Positions 51,373 to 58,854 of a stretch of 64,000 nt of DNA are shown piece by piece. The stretch is taken from assembly GCA_035999765.1 (NCBI GenBank), contig CP108521.1, positions 4,464,001-4,528,000 on the forward strand, given 5' to 3'. Both the position numbers and the translations under genes were made by a program. Each line of letters starts with the position of its first letter. Position 1 is the first letter of the stretch. The stretch comes from Streptomyces sp. NBC_01231. Its GTDB lineage: Bacteria > Actinomycetota > Actinomycetes > Streptomycetales > Streptomycetaceae. Below the pieces are notes generated by a model. That model saw only the letters and a list, made by a program, of their open reading frames with translations. It was not told the origin of the DNA and made no database searches.

Positions 51373-51436
51373 CCGGGCAGGTCTTTACGAAGGGCCCCGC
51401 CGTTCGCGGTGGGGCCCTTCGTAAAGACCTGCCCGG
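51373..51436. repeat. 29-bp near-perfect inverted repeat
   Basis: Arms 51373-51401 and 51408-51436, one G-T type mismatch, loop GTTCGC. The inner part resembles a terminator (AAGGGCCCC...GGGGCCCTT); the outer CCGGGCAGGTCTTTACG is unusual. Confidence 0.9.
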
Positions 51437-51552
51437 CCTGTTTGGCCGAGGACATCCCCGAGGCGGCGAGCGAGTGCCGGTACTGCGCCGGCCAGCAGTC
51501 GTCTTCGGGTGCGCCCGCCTGGCAGGCCCCCGTTCCATCGAAGCCCCAGATC

Positions 51553-51574
51553 ACGAATCCTGCCGGGGCACAGA
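51553..51574 (+). repeat. Short tRNA-Arg 3' fragment (att-like site 4)
   Basis: ACGAATCCTGCCGGGGCACA: T-arm 3' strand and acceptor end of tRNA-Arg with one base lost. Confidence 0.7.
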
Positions 51575-51583
51575 GAAACACCT

Positions 51584-51626
51584 CGCAAGAGGCCCTCCCG
51601 TCCGGCGGACGGGAGGGCCTCTTGCG
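51584..51626 (+). terminator. Hairpin following att-like site 4
   Basis: Perfect 19-bp arms CGCAAGAGGCCCTCCCGTC (51584-51602) and GACGGGAGGGCCTCTTGCG (51608-51626), loop CGGCG. Confidence 0.85.
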
Positions 51627-52008
51627 GTTGCGGCACGCATACGGCGCACATGCTCGTGAGCGCGGTGGTGGGAGCCGTGCCAGACGACCGCGACTTGGTA
51701 ATGCGCCCTTCTCACACCCTGGTTATGGTTGACACGAAGTGAATGCGCAGAACGCATCTCTGACGGGCCCGTAGATCGGTCATTGCCCTTCGTCGTGTGC
51801 TCTGTCTCCGAGTGCCACCCGGCCACCGACCGGCCGCGAACATGCCGCGGCCTCGCCGTGATGCGCCACGTCCACCTGGACTCCGCTCCCCACGCCCCGT
51901 CCCTGCCGCAGGCCGGGGCGGCGAGTTCTGGCCGGGTCGGCAAGAGGCCCGCGACCCTTCCTCTCGCGGGCTGCGGGCTCGGCGGGAGGACACCACAGAG
52001 GAGAAGCG

Positions 52009-52428
52009 ATGGGCAGCACTGTGAACCTGGCCTACGACTACCCGGTCCTCGGAGCCTTCTGGACGGTCATGTGGATCTTCCTGTGGATCCTGTGGATCTT
52101 CCTGCTCTTCCGCGTCGTCGTCGACATCTTCCGCGACGACTCCCTGAGCGGCTGGGCCAAGACGGGATGGCTGGTCTTCACGATCGTCCTCCCCTTCCTG
52201 GGCGTCTTCGTCTACGTCATCGCCCGGGGCAAGGACATGGGCAGGCGTGAACAGGAGCACACCAGGGCCAAGTTGGAAGAGACGGACCGCTACGTCCGCG
52301 AGTCCGTCGGCGCCACCGGCCCCGCCAGCGAGGCGGACCAACTCGCCAAGCTCTCGGAGATCCGGGCCCGCGGCGACATCTCCGACGAGGAGTTCCGCCG
52401 GGCAAAGGAGAAGGTCCTCCATTCGTAA
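52009..52428 (+). CDS. Small membrane protein with PLDc_N-like helices and SHOCT domain
   Basis: 139 residues: two N-terminal membrane helices (FWTVMWIFLWILWIFLLFRVVVDIF and GWLVFTIVLPFLGVFVYVIAR) of the PLDc_N type, a charged linker, and a C-terminal SHOCT motif (LAKLSEIRARGDISDEEFRRAKEKVL). Common in Streptomyces; SHOCT is an oligomerisation/nucleic-acid-related small domain, role unknown. ATG 52009 has GAGGAG upstream. Confidence 0.85.
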   Translation: MGSTVNLAYDYPVLGAFWTVMWIFLWILWIFLLFRVVVDIFRDDSLSGWAKTGWLVFTIVLPFLGVFVYVIARGKDMGRREQEHTRAKLEETDRYVRESVGATGPASEADQLAKLSEIRARGDISDEEFRRAKEKVLHS

Positions 52429-52591
52429 CCGCAGGCAAGGCAAGACACGTCAGGAGGGGAGAGCCCGGAGTTGAGCAGGCCCTGCTGGAGATCGGTCTTC
52501 GGTCACCCTGGTGATGCACACCCGAACCCGTACGGCGTCCTGAGCGGTCGGTCGGGATGCGATGTGGTTCGACCCGTTGGATGGTGGAGTC

Positions 52592-52876
52592 ATGAACCAG
52601 CAGCACCCCCAGTTCCGTCGGACGATCGACCTCGACACCCGGCTCGTCAGGGCCGGAGCCGTACTCACCGCGGCCGGTGCCGTGGTGGCGGGCGTCGGCA
52701 TGGCCATAGGGGCCTTCGCCGTGTTCACCGCAGGTCGGCGCATGATCCGCGACATGGACGTACCCCCGTCCCAGCAGGCGGCCGTGAAGTGGCAGCAGGC
52801 CAAGGAGGCGTCCCGAGCGGGTATGCGGGCGTGGCAGTCCGCGGCCGAAGCCCAGAACGGGTCGCTCGCCCGCTAG
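52592..52876 (+). CDS. Small membrane protein, function unknown
   Basis: 94 residues with one or two hydrophobic segments (LVRAGAVLTAAGAVVAGVGMAIGAFAVFTAG) and a C-terminal helix RDMDVPPSQQAAVKWQQAKEASRAGMRAWQ. ATG 52592 with GGTGGAG upstream is preferred to an earlier ATG at 52562. Likely a stress or envelope-associated small protein. Confidence 0.65.
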   Translation: MNQQHPQFRRTIDLDTRLVRAGAVLTAAGAVVAGVGMAIGAFAVFTAGRRMIRDMDVPPSQQAAVKWQQAKEASRAGMRAWQSAAEAQNGSLAR

Positions 52877-53009
52877 TCCGGCGAAGCCGCTCCGTCCACC
52901 GGGTCTCCGGGACGGTCCGGGCCCGGTGTCGGTGGAGTGATGCCTCCTGCTGGGACTACCCCCTGCTGGGATTACGCGGGTTCTCCGGGCCGGATCCCCG
53001 CGAAAACAT

Positions 53010-53088
53010 AGCCGGTCTCGGGACCCAGCCGGTCTCGGGACCCAGCCGGTCTCGGACCACTCGATGACCTAGCCGGTCTGAGACTGCT
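53010..53088. repeat. 17-bp tandem repeats AGCCGGTCTCGGGACCC
   Basis: Two exact adjacent copies plus a partial one (53010-53057) and a diverged fourth (about 53071). Lies in the 296-bp gap 52877-53172, which otherwise holds no gene. Confidence 0.7.
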
Positions 53089-53172
53089 CGATGCCCCGAT
53101 TCCCGAGGGCAGGAGGGTGTCTTCTCCGGCGTAAATGCGGAACCGTCTGCTCCCCCGGAGTCGGGGCACGCG

Positions 53173-53556
53173 ATGTTCATGACACTCGCGCGCGCATTTC
53201 CCGATGATCCCATCGGGTGGTGGATCCTTATGGGCACTCTCGGTCTCTACGTCGGAGCCCGCTGGTTCTTCGCCTGGCAGCGGGCCCGGCGCGAAGGCGA
53301 CGGCCACCCCATGCGGGCCGCGTTCGCCGAGGAGGACGATCCGGGCACGGCAGTGGGGGGTGGGTTCCGTTCCTACCGCCAGTTCTTCGGCTTCGTCGGG
53401 AGCACCGTCGCAGTGGTGCTGGTCGCCGCGCTGACAACGGGCCGGCTCCGCCTCGCGCTGCTGTGGAGCATTATTCCGCTGCTGGTCACAGCGCTGGCGT
53501 ACCTCGACTTCCGTCAGGCCCGGAAAGCGCGCGACAGCTCCTCGGTCCGTGGCTGA
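53173..53556 (+). CDS. Small membrane protein, function unknown
   Basis: 127 residues with three hydrophobic helices (GWWILMGTLGLYVGARWFFAW, FFGFVGSTVAVVLVAALTTG, LALLWSIIPLLVTALAYLDF). ATG 53173. No family recognised. Confidence 0.6.
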   Translation: MFMTLARAFPDDPIGWWILMGTLGLYVGARWFFAWQRARREGDGHPMRAAFAEEDDPGTAVGGGFRSYRQFFGFVGSTVAVVLVAALTTGRLRLALLWSIIPLLVTALAYLDFRQARKARDSSSVRG

Positions 53557-53579
53557 GCAAGAGCGCTAAGCCCTCCGCC

Positions 53580-53619
53580 GCACCACAAGCGCGCCATCCC
53601 GCACCACAAGCGCGCCATC
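53580..53619. repeat. Tandem 21-bp repeat
   Basis: GCACCACAAGCGCGCCATC at 53580-53598 and 53601-53619. A related CGCACCACAAGCGCACCA occurs near 49603. Confidence 0.7.
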
Positions 53620-53620
53620 G

Positions 53621-54235
53621 AGAGAGCGCAGCAAGCAGCGGGTGCGGGACCGCATCTACACATCTGCCCTGTCCCTCTTCGCCGAGCATGGTCACGAGCG
53701 CACCACGATCGACCAGATCCCCGAGCACGCCGACGTGGCCCGGGGCACCTTCTTCAACTACTTCCAGCGCAAGGAAGACCTGGTCACCGCTTGGGCCGAG
53801 GCCCGGAAGCGGCGCCTGGAGCTCTGCAGGGAAGAGTCGATGAAGTCGCAGAACGACGACGTGACGGTGCACCTGGAGAGGTGCATGGCGGCACTGGCGG
53901 AGTTCAACGAGTCCGAGCGTGAGGTCACCGCCGCCATGCTCCAGGCCTGGGTGAAGGCCGGCCAGGCCACTCCTCGAGGAGCCCTACGCGGGCCAGGTCT
54001 TCGCCAACGTCATCGAAAGCCGGGCGCCAGCGCGGGGAGGTCACCTTCGACATCGATCCGATGAGGGTCGGCAACATCCTCCGTGATTCCTACTTGGGCC
54101 TGCTCTACCGCTGGTCACAGGACCCGGGCCCGCGCATACCGCTCCACATCGAACTCCGCGAGGTCCTCAGGATCGTCCTCACGGGAGTCCTGTCGTACTC
54201 CCAGCACGGGCGCGGCATTCCGGCGCCGTCACCTC
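53621..54235 (+). pseudogene. Frameshifted TetR regulator gene
   Basis: RERSKQRVRDRIYTSALSLFAEHGHERTTIDQIPEHADVARGTFFNYFQRKEDLVTAWAE is an intact TetR HTH. The frame is kept to AAMLQAWVKAGQAT, then a shift is needed to read EEPYAGQVFANVIES, and a second to read GEVTFDIDPMRVGNILRDSYLGLLYRWSQ. All pieces are collinear, so the gene has two frameshifts (or sequencing errors). The start is unclear (GTG 53642 cuts into the N-terminal helix). Confidence 0.7.
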
Positions 54236-54330
54236 TCAGCCCCCCGCCTGCCGCCACCCCCGCCCGCACCGGCGTCGCAGGCGTAGCGCACGCCGAGACC
54301 ACCTCAGCGGCAATCCCTTGCGTGTGGACC

Positions 54331-54356
54331 ATCGGCAGGAGGAAGATCCTGCCGAT
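54331..54356. promoter_or_regulatory. Perfect 10-bp inverted repeat before a small gene
   Basis: ATCGGCAGGA-GGAAGA-TCCTGCCGAT, ending 13 bp before the ATG of the next gene. Operator or attenuator-like hairpin. Confidence 0.55.
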
Positions 54357-54369
54357 CCAGGGAGCTGAG

Positions 54370-54684
54370 ATGCTGCGGTTCATGGACTGGTCCGTAGTCG
54401 CGACGGGGTGCCTGCTGGTACTCGGAAGCCTCGTCGGCCGGTGGTGGGAGCGCACGCAGGCTCGGCGGGGAGAGGTCCTCGACCAGCGCCTGCGCTTCCT
54501 CTGGGCGTGGCTCCCCCTCCTCATGGGTCTGGGGATGATCAGCACCAAGGTGTCGGGCCTGCTGCACGCACCCCGTCCCGTAGTCGAGACCGTTGACGCG
54601 CTCAACTTCATGCTGGCGGTCGTGGTGTTGGTCTTCGTCCTCTGGACGGTGCGTCGCTTCTTCCGGGCGCGCGGCACCATCTGA
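54370..54684 (+). CDS. Small membrane protein, function unknown
   Basis: 104 residues with three helices (WSVVATGCLLVLGSLVGRWW, FLWAWLPLLMGLGMISTKV, NFMLAVVVLVFVLWTVRRFF). ATG 54370 preceded by GGAG. Sits downstream of the broken tetR and a perfect inverted repeat, so may have been its target. Confidence 0.65.
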   Translation: MLRFMDWSVVATGCLLVLGSLVGRWWERTQARRGEVLDQRLRFLWAWLPLLMGLGMISTKVSGLLHAPRPVVETVDALNFMLAVVVLVFVLWTVRRFFRARGTI

Positions 54685-54685
54685 A

Positions 54686-55117
54686 TCATGGCGCCTCGTG
54701 GACGCGGGCCAGGAGGGTCACCAGCTGTTTCTGCTCGTCTGGGGTGAGCGGTGCCAGCAACTCGGCGTTGGCTGCTTCGGCCAGGGCCGCGCACCGGGTG
54801 AGGACGGCCATGCCGTCTGGGGTGGCCGTGATGGCGTTCTTGCGGCGGTCGGCGGGGTCCGGGGTGCGCAGAACGAGTCCCGCCTGTTGGAGGTCGTTGA
54901 GGATGCCGACCATGTCCTTGGGGTCTACGGCGAGCCGACGCCCCAGCTCGGCCTGGGCGACCGGCCCGTACTCGGCGGTCGCGGCCAGCACCGCGTGATG
55001 CATGAGCCTCAGCCCTTCCGCGGCGAGCGCGCCGGCGACCAGGCCGCGGGCGCGCGCCGCGACGCGTCCGACGAGCCAGCTCGGCAGGGACTGGATGCGC
55101 CGGAGGGCTGCGGTCAT
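54686..55117 (-). CDS. MarR family transcriptional regulator
   Basis: 143 residues with the winged helix VAQAELGRRLAVDPKDMVGILNDLQQAGLVLRTPDPADRRKNAITATPDGMAVL. ATG 55117. Divergent from a dehydrogenase gene; the gap has TTCATTGG (55138-55145) / CCAATGAA (55180-55187) and the inner dyad TTGGG-CTA-CCCAA (55171-55183), likely operator sites. Confidence 0.88.
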   Translation of the reverse strand: MTAALRRIQSLPSWLVGRVAARARGLVAGALAAEGLRLMHHAVLAATAEYGPVAQAELGRRLAVDPKDMVGILNDLQQAGLVLRTPDPADRRKNAITATPDGMAVLTRCAALAEAANAELLAPLTPDEQKQLVTLLARVHEAP

Positions 55118-55170
55118 GCGGTCAGCCTATCCCGAAATTCATTGGAACTCCCTACGACTTCCGCCTATCG

Positions 55171-55187
55171 TTGGGCTACCCAATGAA
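55171..55187. promoter_or_regulatory. Candidate MarR operator
   Basis: TTGGGCTACCCAA dyad overlapping the right arm of the TTCATTGG/CCAATGAA inverted pair, 20 bp before the dehydrogenase start. Confidence 0.45.
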
Positions 55188-55206
55188 AATGGACAGGGAG
55201 GTCCTC

Positions 55207-56190
55207 GTGCTGCGCATTCGCCATGAGGTCGACGGAGGGCCCGGCGCGCTGGTCGCCGAGGAAACCGACCGACCCGAGCCGGGAGCCGGGGAGGCGCTGA
55301 TCCGGACCAGTGCGGTCGGGGTGACACTGCCCGCTGTGCGCAAGGTCCGGGATGCCAGGGACCCGATCTCGCTTGCGGGCGAAGTCGCCGGGGAGATCGT
55401 CGCCCTCGGCGAGGGGGTCGCCGCCTTCGGCGTCGGAGACCGTGTCACTGGGCTGTGCTTCGCCGACGCCTACGCCGAGTTCGCGGTCCTGAACACCGCG
55501 ATGACCTCCCGGATCCCTGACGGCGCGAGTGACGTGGAGGCGGTGGCACTGGTCCGCAGCGGGATGGTGGCGCGCGGCGCCTACGAGGCTGCGCGCGTGG
55601 ACCCTGGCGAGTCGGTCCTGGTAACGGCGGCGGCGAGTGCGGTGGGCACGCTCGCCCTCCAGTACGCCAAGGCCCGTGGGGCTGGACGCGTCGTCGCCGC
55701 TGTCAGCAGCACCGACAAGGCCGACTTCGTACGGAGCTTGGGCGCCGACGAGGTCGTTGTGTACGAGGACGTCGACCGGGGCGCACCGTACGACGTGATC
55801 CTCGATGGAGTCGGCGGCGAGCTGCTCGGCCCCGCCGTGCGGGCCCTGGCCACGGGCGGCCGGCTGGTGGCCTTCAGCTCCGGCGGGGGCACGGTGGAGG
55901 CATACGAACTCCTGGTCCGCGGCGCTTCGATGATCGGCTTCCAGATGCGTGCCATCGCCGTCGGCAAGCCCGAACTGTACGACCGCTGGCTGCGCGAACT
56001 CTGGCAGCTGCACGAGGAGGGCACCCTGCGCACGGCCGTGCACGAGGAGATCCCCCTCGCCGAAGCCGCCCGAGCCCACGCCCTCATCGAACAGCGCCGC
56101 AACCTCGGCAAGGTCGTCCTTGTCGCAGACGGCGGTGCAACTCCCTCGTCCGGTCGGTGTGATGGGGATGGTTCGAGTGGGCGAGGGTGA
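55207..56190 (+). CDS. Zinc-binding-type alcohol dehydrogenase / quinone oxidoreductase (MDR)
   Basis: 327 residues of the medium-chain dehydrogenase family, quinone-oxidoreductase branch: PGAGEALIRTSAVGV, LAGEVAGEIVALGEGVAAFGVGDRVTGLC, VLVTAAASAVGTLALQYAKARGAGRVVAAVSS (NADP-binding) and YDVILDGVGGELLG. Lacks the zinc-ligand set, so NADPH:quinone or enone reduction is more likely than alcohol oxidation. GTG 55207 is the start: GGGAGG lies 6 nt upstream; ATGs at 55171-55189 have none and overlap the operator. The C-terminal tail after GKVVLVADGG is abnormal low-complexity. 56191-56346 holds nothing clear. Confidence 0.87.
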   Translation: MLRIRHEVDGGPGALVAEETDRPEPGAGEALIRTSAVGVTLPAVRKVRDARDPISLAGEVAGEIVALGEGVAAFGVGDRVTGLCFADAYAEFAVLNTAMTSRIPDGASDVEAVALVRSGMVARGAYEAARVDPGESVLVTAAASAVGTLALQYAKARGAGRVVAAVSSTDKADFVRSLGADEVVVYEDVDRGAPYDVILDGVGGELLGPAVRALATGGRLVAFSSGGGTVEAYELLVRGASMIGFQMRAIAVGKPELYDRWLRELWQLHEEGTLRTAVHEEIPLAEAARAHALIEQRRNLGKVVLVADGGATPSSGRCDGDGSSGRG

Positions 56191-56346
56191 GCTGCCGAAG
56201 CGGCTTGAAGCGCGCCTCGACGGGGTTCGGTACCTCGTGGAGCGCGGAAAATCGCTCGTCCCCGCCCAGGAACCCTCCGGCCGCCCGTCCGGCGAAACGG
56301 GTAGATGGTCGGCTGTGTCCCTGTGTTCCCTCGGCCGGACAGGGAG

Positions 56347-58665
56347 TCAGTCCGGCGAACCGGCGCTCAGCCGGAGGAGGACGGCGGTGTTGGCGCGTGG
56401 CAGGGAGACGGTGAGGTTTCCGTCGGCCGGGTTCCACTCCCCGGTGGTGTCGGCGGTCGTGGGGTGGAGCACCGTGGGGTGGACGTGTACGCCACTCAGG
56501 TGCGGGATGGTGAGTGTGCGGGTGGTGTCGGCGGGCCCGTTCTGGTCGGGGCCGCTCAGGACGGCCCCGTCGCCGCCATGGCCCACGCCCAGGTTCCCGC
56601 CCAGGTCCCGTCTCCAGATCATGAGGAACGTGGACTCCTCGCCCCGCAGGCCGTGGGCGATCCAGGTGTCCTCCCAGGAAGGCAGGCCCAGCGGCCAGAA
56701 CGGGTGCGCTTCGCCGATCTCCGGCCGGATGTCCTTGTAGACGGAGATCGCCGAGCGGACGAGGTCGAACTGTTCGCCGCTCATGAGGTTGAGGAAACCG
56801 GAGAGGTGGACGCGGCCGAGCAGTGCGCCGGTGAGGGTGAAGGCGATCTCGTCGAGGCTCTGGTCCGGCTGGGGGTAGGCCCACACGGCGGCCTGCTCGG
56901 GCGTCGCCGCGGTGGCGGCCGCGGCGGCGATGGGCGGGTAGCGCAGGGGGTCCTGCTGGTCGCTGGTCGACTGCAGCTGGGCCACGGCCAGTTGGGCGTA
57001 GTCCATGCGCAGGCCGCCGGAGCCGCAGTTCTCCAGGACGAGGTGGGGGTGGCGGTCGAGGAGCGAGTTCATCCAGTCGAGGTGGGCACGGTGGTGCCCG
57101 AGCAGGCCGGCACCCGCGCTTCCGAGGCCCACATCCGTACCGAGGCCACTACCCGTACCGACGCCACTCCCCGTACCGCCGACCCCCTCAGCACCGGGAA
57201 CTCCGTCCGCACCGCGAACGCCCTCCGCACCGACAACCCCCTCAGCACCGCGAACGCCCTCCGCACCCACAACCCCCTCCGTACCAGCCCCGACGTTGAT
57301 GTTGTAGTCGAGCTTCAGGTACCCGACGCCCCACTCGCCGACCAGCCGGTCCACGACCGCGTCGAGGTGGGCGCGGGCGGCCGGGTGGCGCAGGTCCAGG
57401 TGGTGCCGGCCGTGTTCCGTGACGCGTACGCCGCCGCGTTGGAAGAACGCCTCGGGCGGCAGGGTGTGGGCCAAGGGGCTGCGTACGCCGACGACTTCGG
57501 GTTCGAGCCAGAGGCCCGGGGTCATGCCGTGCCGTCCGATGGCGTCCAGGACCTCCTGTATGCCGCCGGGAAAGCGGTTGGGGGCGGCGTCCCACGCGCC
57601 GACGGCGTCCCACCAGCCCTGCGCGTCGTCGTCGTACCAGCCCGCGTCGATGACGAAGATCTCGGCGCCGGCCGTCCCCGCCGCCTCGATGAGGGGCAGG
57701 AGCCGTTCGGTGGTGGGGTCACCCATGAGGGTGTTCATGTAGTCGTTGTAGATCACCGGGAGGGTGCGGTGGTCGGGGTGGTCGCGGCGGATGCTCCGGC
57801 GATAGTCCGTGAGGGTCCCGAAGGCGGCGTCCAGGCCCCCGGCCTCGGTCCGGACGAGGGCGGCGGGGACCGTGTGGAACTCCTGGCCGGGGGCGAGGGT
57901 GTGGTGCCACTGGTGGTGGGCGTCGTCGGGGCCGAACAGAGCGACGTACGCCGCTCCCTCGCGTTCGCCGGTCTCGAAGCGCCAGCCCGCGCTGGACTCG
58001 ATCTGCCAGAGCCAGGCGCGGCCGTCCCGGTCCGTGAGGGCGGCGACGGGGAGATGGCGGCCGGTGGACCAACTGCCCTGCGAGTAACGCTCGAAGCACC
58101 CGCGTCCCTCGTGACCGTGAGCGGACCGGCTCAGCGGGACGACCCGGTCGCGGAACGCGGCCTGGCGCCAGCGGCACTCGGCCAGCCAGTCGTTGTCCGC
58201 CCAGTGCAGGGTCAGGCCGTCGAGGCCGCCGTCGGCGTCGGAGATGCCGCCGAGGGTCAGGGTCGTCACGCTCTCCAGCCGGAGCGCGGTGGTGCCCTCG
58301 TTGACCAGACGTACCCGCGCGCGCAGGAAGCCCGCGCCGGAGCTCGCCTCCAGGGTGACCTCGGCGGCCAGGCCGGTCACCGGGTCCGCCAGCCGGATCG
58401 TCGTACGCTCCAGGCTTCCGTCCTGGACCGTCTCATGGCCGCGGTAGGCCAGGCGGTCGCCGACGGCCGTCTCGATGAAGCGCTCCCCCGACCACATGCG
58501 CCCGTGACCGGTGACGGTGGCCTCGACGAGGGGCACCAGACAGGCCCAGTCCTGGCCGGGCGCTCCCAGCCTCACCGAACCGCCGGCGTCCACGACGGCG
58601 TGCAGCCCGAGCGCCGGGTGCGCCCAGATACGGGACCTCTCGACTGTTCCTACGGCACTGGTCAA
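56347..58665 (-). CDS. Alpha-galactosidase, GH36
   Basis: Hydrolyses alpha-1,6-galactosides such as melibiose or raffinose. 772 residues: N-terminal beta-sandwich, (beta/alpha)8 barrel from about 300 (NDYMNTLMGDPTTERLLPLIEAA, FVIDAGWYDDD), nucleophile D453 in YLKLDYNINVG, acid/base D555 in ENCGSGGLRMDY. GH36 enzymes are about 700-730 residues; the excess is a 60-residue Gly/Ala/Glu/Val repeat (460-520) directly after the nucleophile strand. No signal peptide, so cytoplasmic. Start TTG 58665 has GAAGGGG 8 nt upstream. Divergent from the LacI gene. Confidence 0.92.
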   Translation of the reverse strand: MTSAVGTVERSRIWAHPALGLHAVVDAGGSVRLGAPGQDWACLVPLVEATVTGHGRMWSGERFIETAVGDRLAYRGHETVQDGSLERTTIRLADPVTGLAAEVTLEASSGAGFLRARVRLVNEGTTALRLESVTTLTLGGISDADGGLDGLTLHWADNDWLAECRWRQAAFRDRVVPLSRSAHGHEGRGCFERYSQGSWSTGRHLPVAALTDRDGRAWLWQIESSAGWRFETGEREGAAYVALFGPDDAHHQWHHTLAPGQEFHTVPAALVRTEAGGLDAAFGTLTDYRRSIRRDHPDHRTLPVIYNDYMNTLMGDPTTERLLPLIEAAGTAGAEIFVIDAGWYDDDAQGWWDAVGAWDAAPNRFPGGIQEVLDAIGRHGMTPGLWLEPEVVGVRSPLAHTLPPEAFFQRGGVRVTEHGRHHLDLRHPAARAHLDAVVDRLVGEWGVGYLKLDYNINVGAGTEGVVGAEGVRGAEGVVGAEGVRGADGVPGAEGVGGTGSGVGTGSGLGTDVGLGSAGAGLLGHHRAHLDWMNSLLDRHPHLVLENCGSGGLRMDYAQLAVAQLQSTSDQQDPLRYPPIAAAAATAATPEQAAVWAYPQPDQSLDEIAFTLTGALLGRVHLSGFLNLMSGEQFDLVRSAISVYKDIRPEIGEAHPFWPLGLPSWEDTWIAHGLRGEESTFLMIWRRDLGGNLGVGHGGDGAVLSGPDQNGPADTTRTLTIPHLSGVHVHPTVLHPTTADTTGEWNPADGNLTVSLPRANTAVLLRLSAGSPD
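57106..57288 (-). repeat. Coding minisatellite in the alpha-galactosidase barrel
   Basis: Codes GTEGVVGAEGVRGAEG, then more GAEGV units, then GTGSG-type units. Inserted in the loop after the nucleophile strand. Confidence 0.85.
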
Positions 58666-58800
58666 CGCAATTTCCCCTTCTGGGACGGTTCGGTCCTGCG
58701 TGTCTCGTGTAAGCGCTGAGCTGGGGCTTCACGCTCGGCGGGAGGGGACCGTGCCGCGCCGGCGCATGGGGTTGCTGGGTAAATCCGCGGTTACGGTCTC

Positions 58801-58854
58801 TTGACGCCCACGTTGTGACCGCTCACAATCCTCGCATGCATGTGACCGGTCACA
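58801..58854 (+). promoter_or_regulatory. LacI promoter with two operators
   Basis: -35 TTGACG (58801-58806), 17 bp, -10-like CACAAT (58824-58829). Operator 1 TTGTGACCGCTCACAA (58813-58828, one mismatch) lies between them. Operator 2 TGTGACCGGTCACA (58841-58854, perfect) lies within the first codons of the gene. Predicted start of transcription is at or near ATG 58836, so the mRNA may be leaderless. Confidence 0.7.

Larger units (their letters stand above)
51232..52008. other. 777-bp stretch of relics and hairpins
   Basis: Contains a tRNA-Ser-like 3' half (51310-51353), a 29-bp inverted repeat (51373-51436), a zinc-ribbon fragment reading VKTCPACLAEDIPEAASECRYCAG (from about 51424), the fourth tRNA-Arg 3' fragment (51553-51574) and its hairpin. 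51630-52008 holds no recognisable gene apart from the promoter of the SHOCT gene. Confidence 0.65.

Noticed and set aside
51424..51520. Zinc-ribbon peptide TCPACLAEDIPEAASECRYC as a gene
   Set aside because: Resembles the C-terminal zinc ribbon of some MscL-type proteins but has no start, overlaps the inverted repeat, and is only about 30 residues.
37684..51626. CRISPR array or defence island
   Set aside because: Repeats are single tRNA-derived copies kilobases apart; no cas or typical defence genes were seen. Uma2 alone is not a defence system.
56191..56346. Possible transposase remnant after the dehydrogenase gene
   Set aside because: A minus-strand peptide looked transposase-like for a few residues but no catalytic motif could be found.
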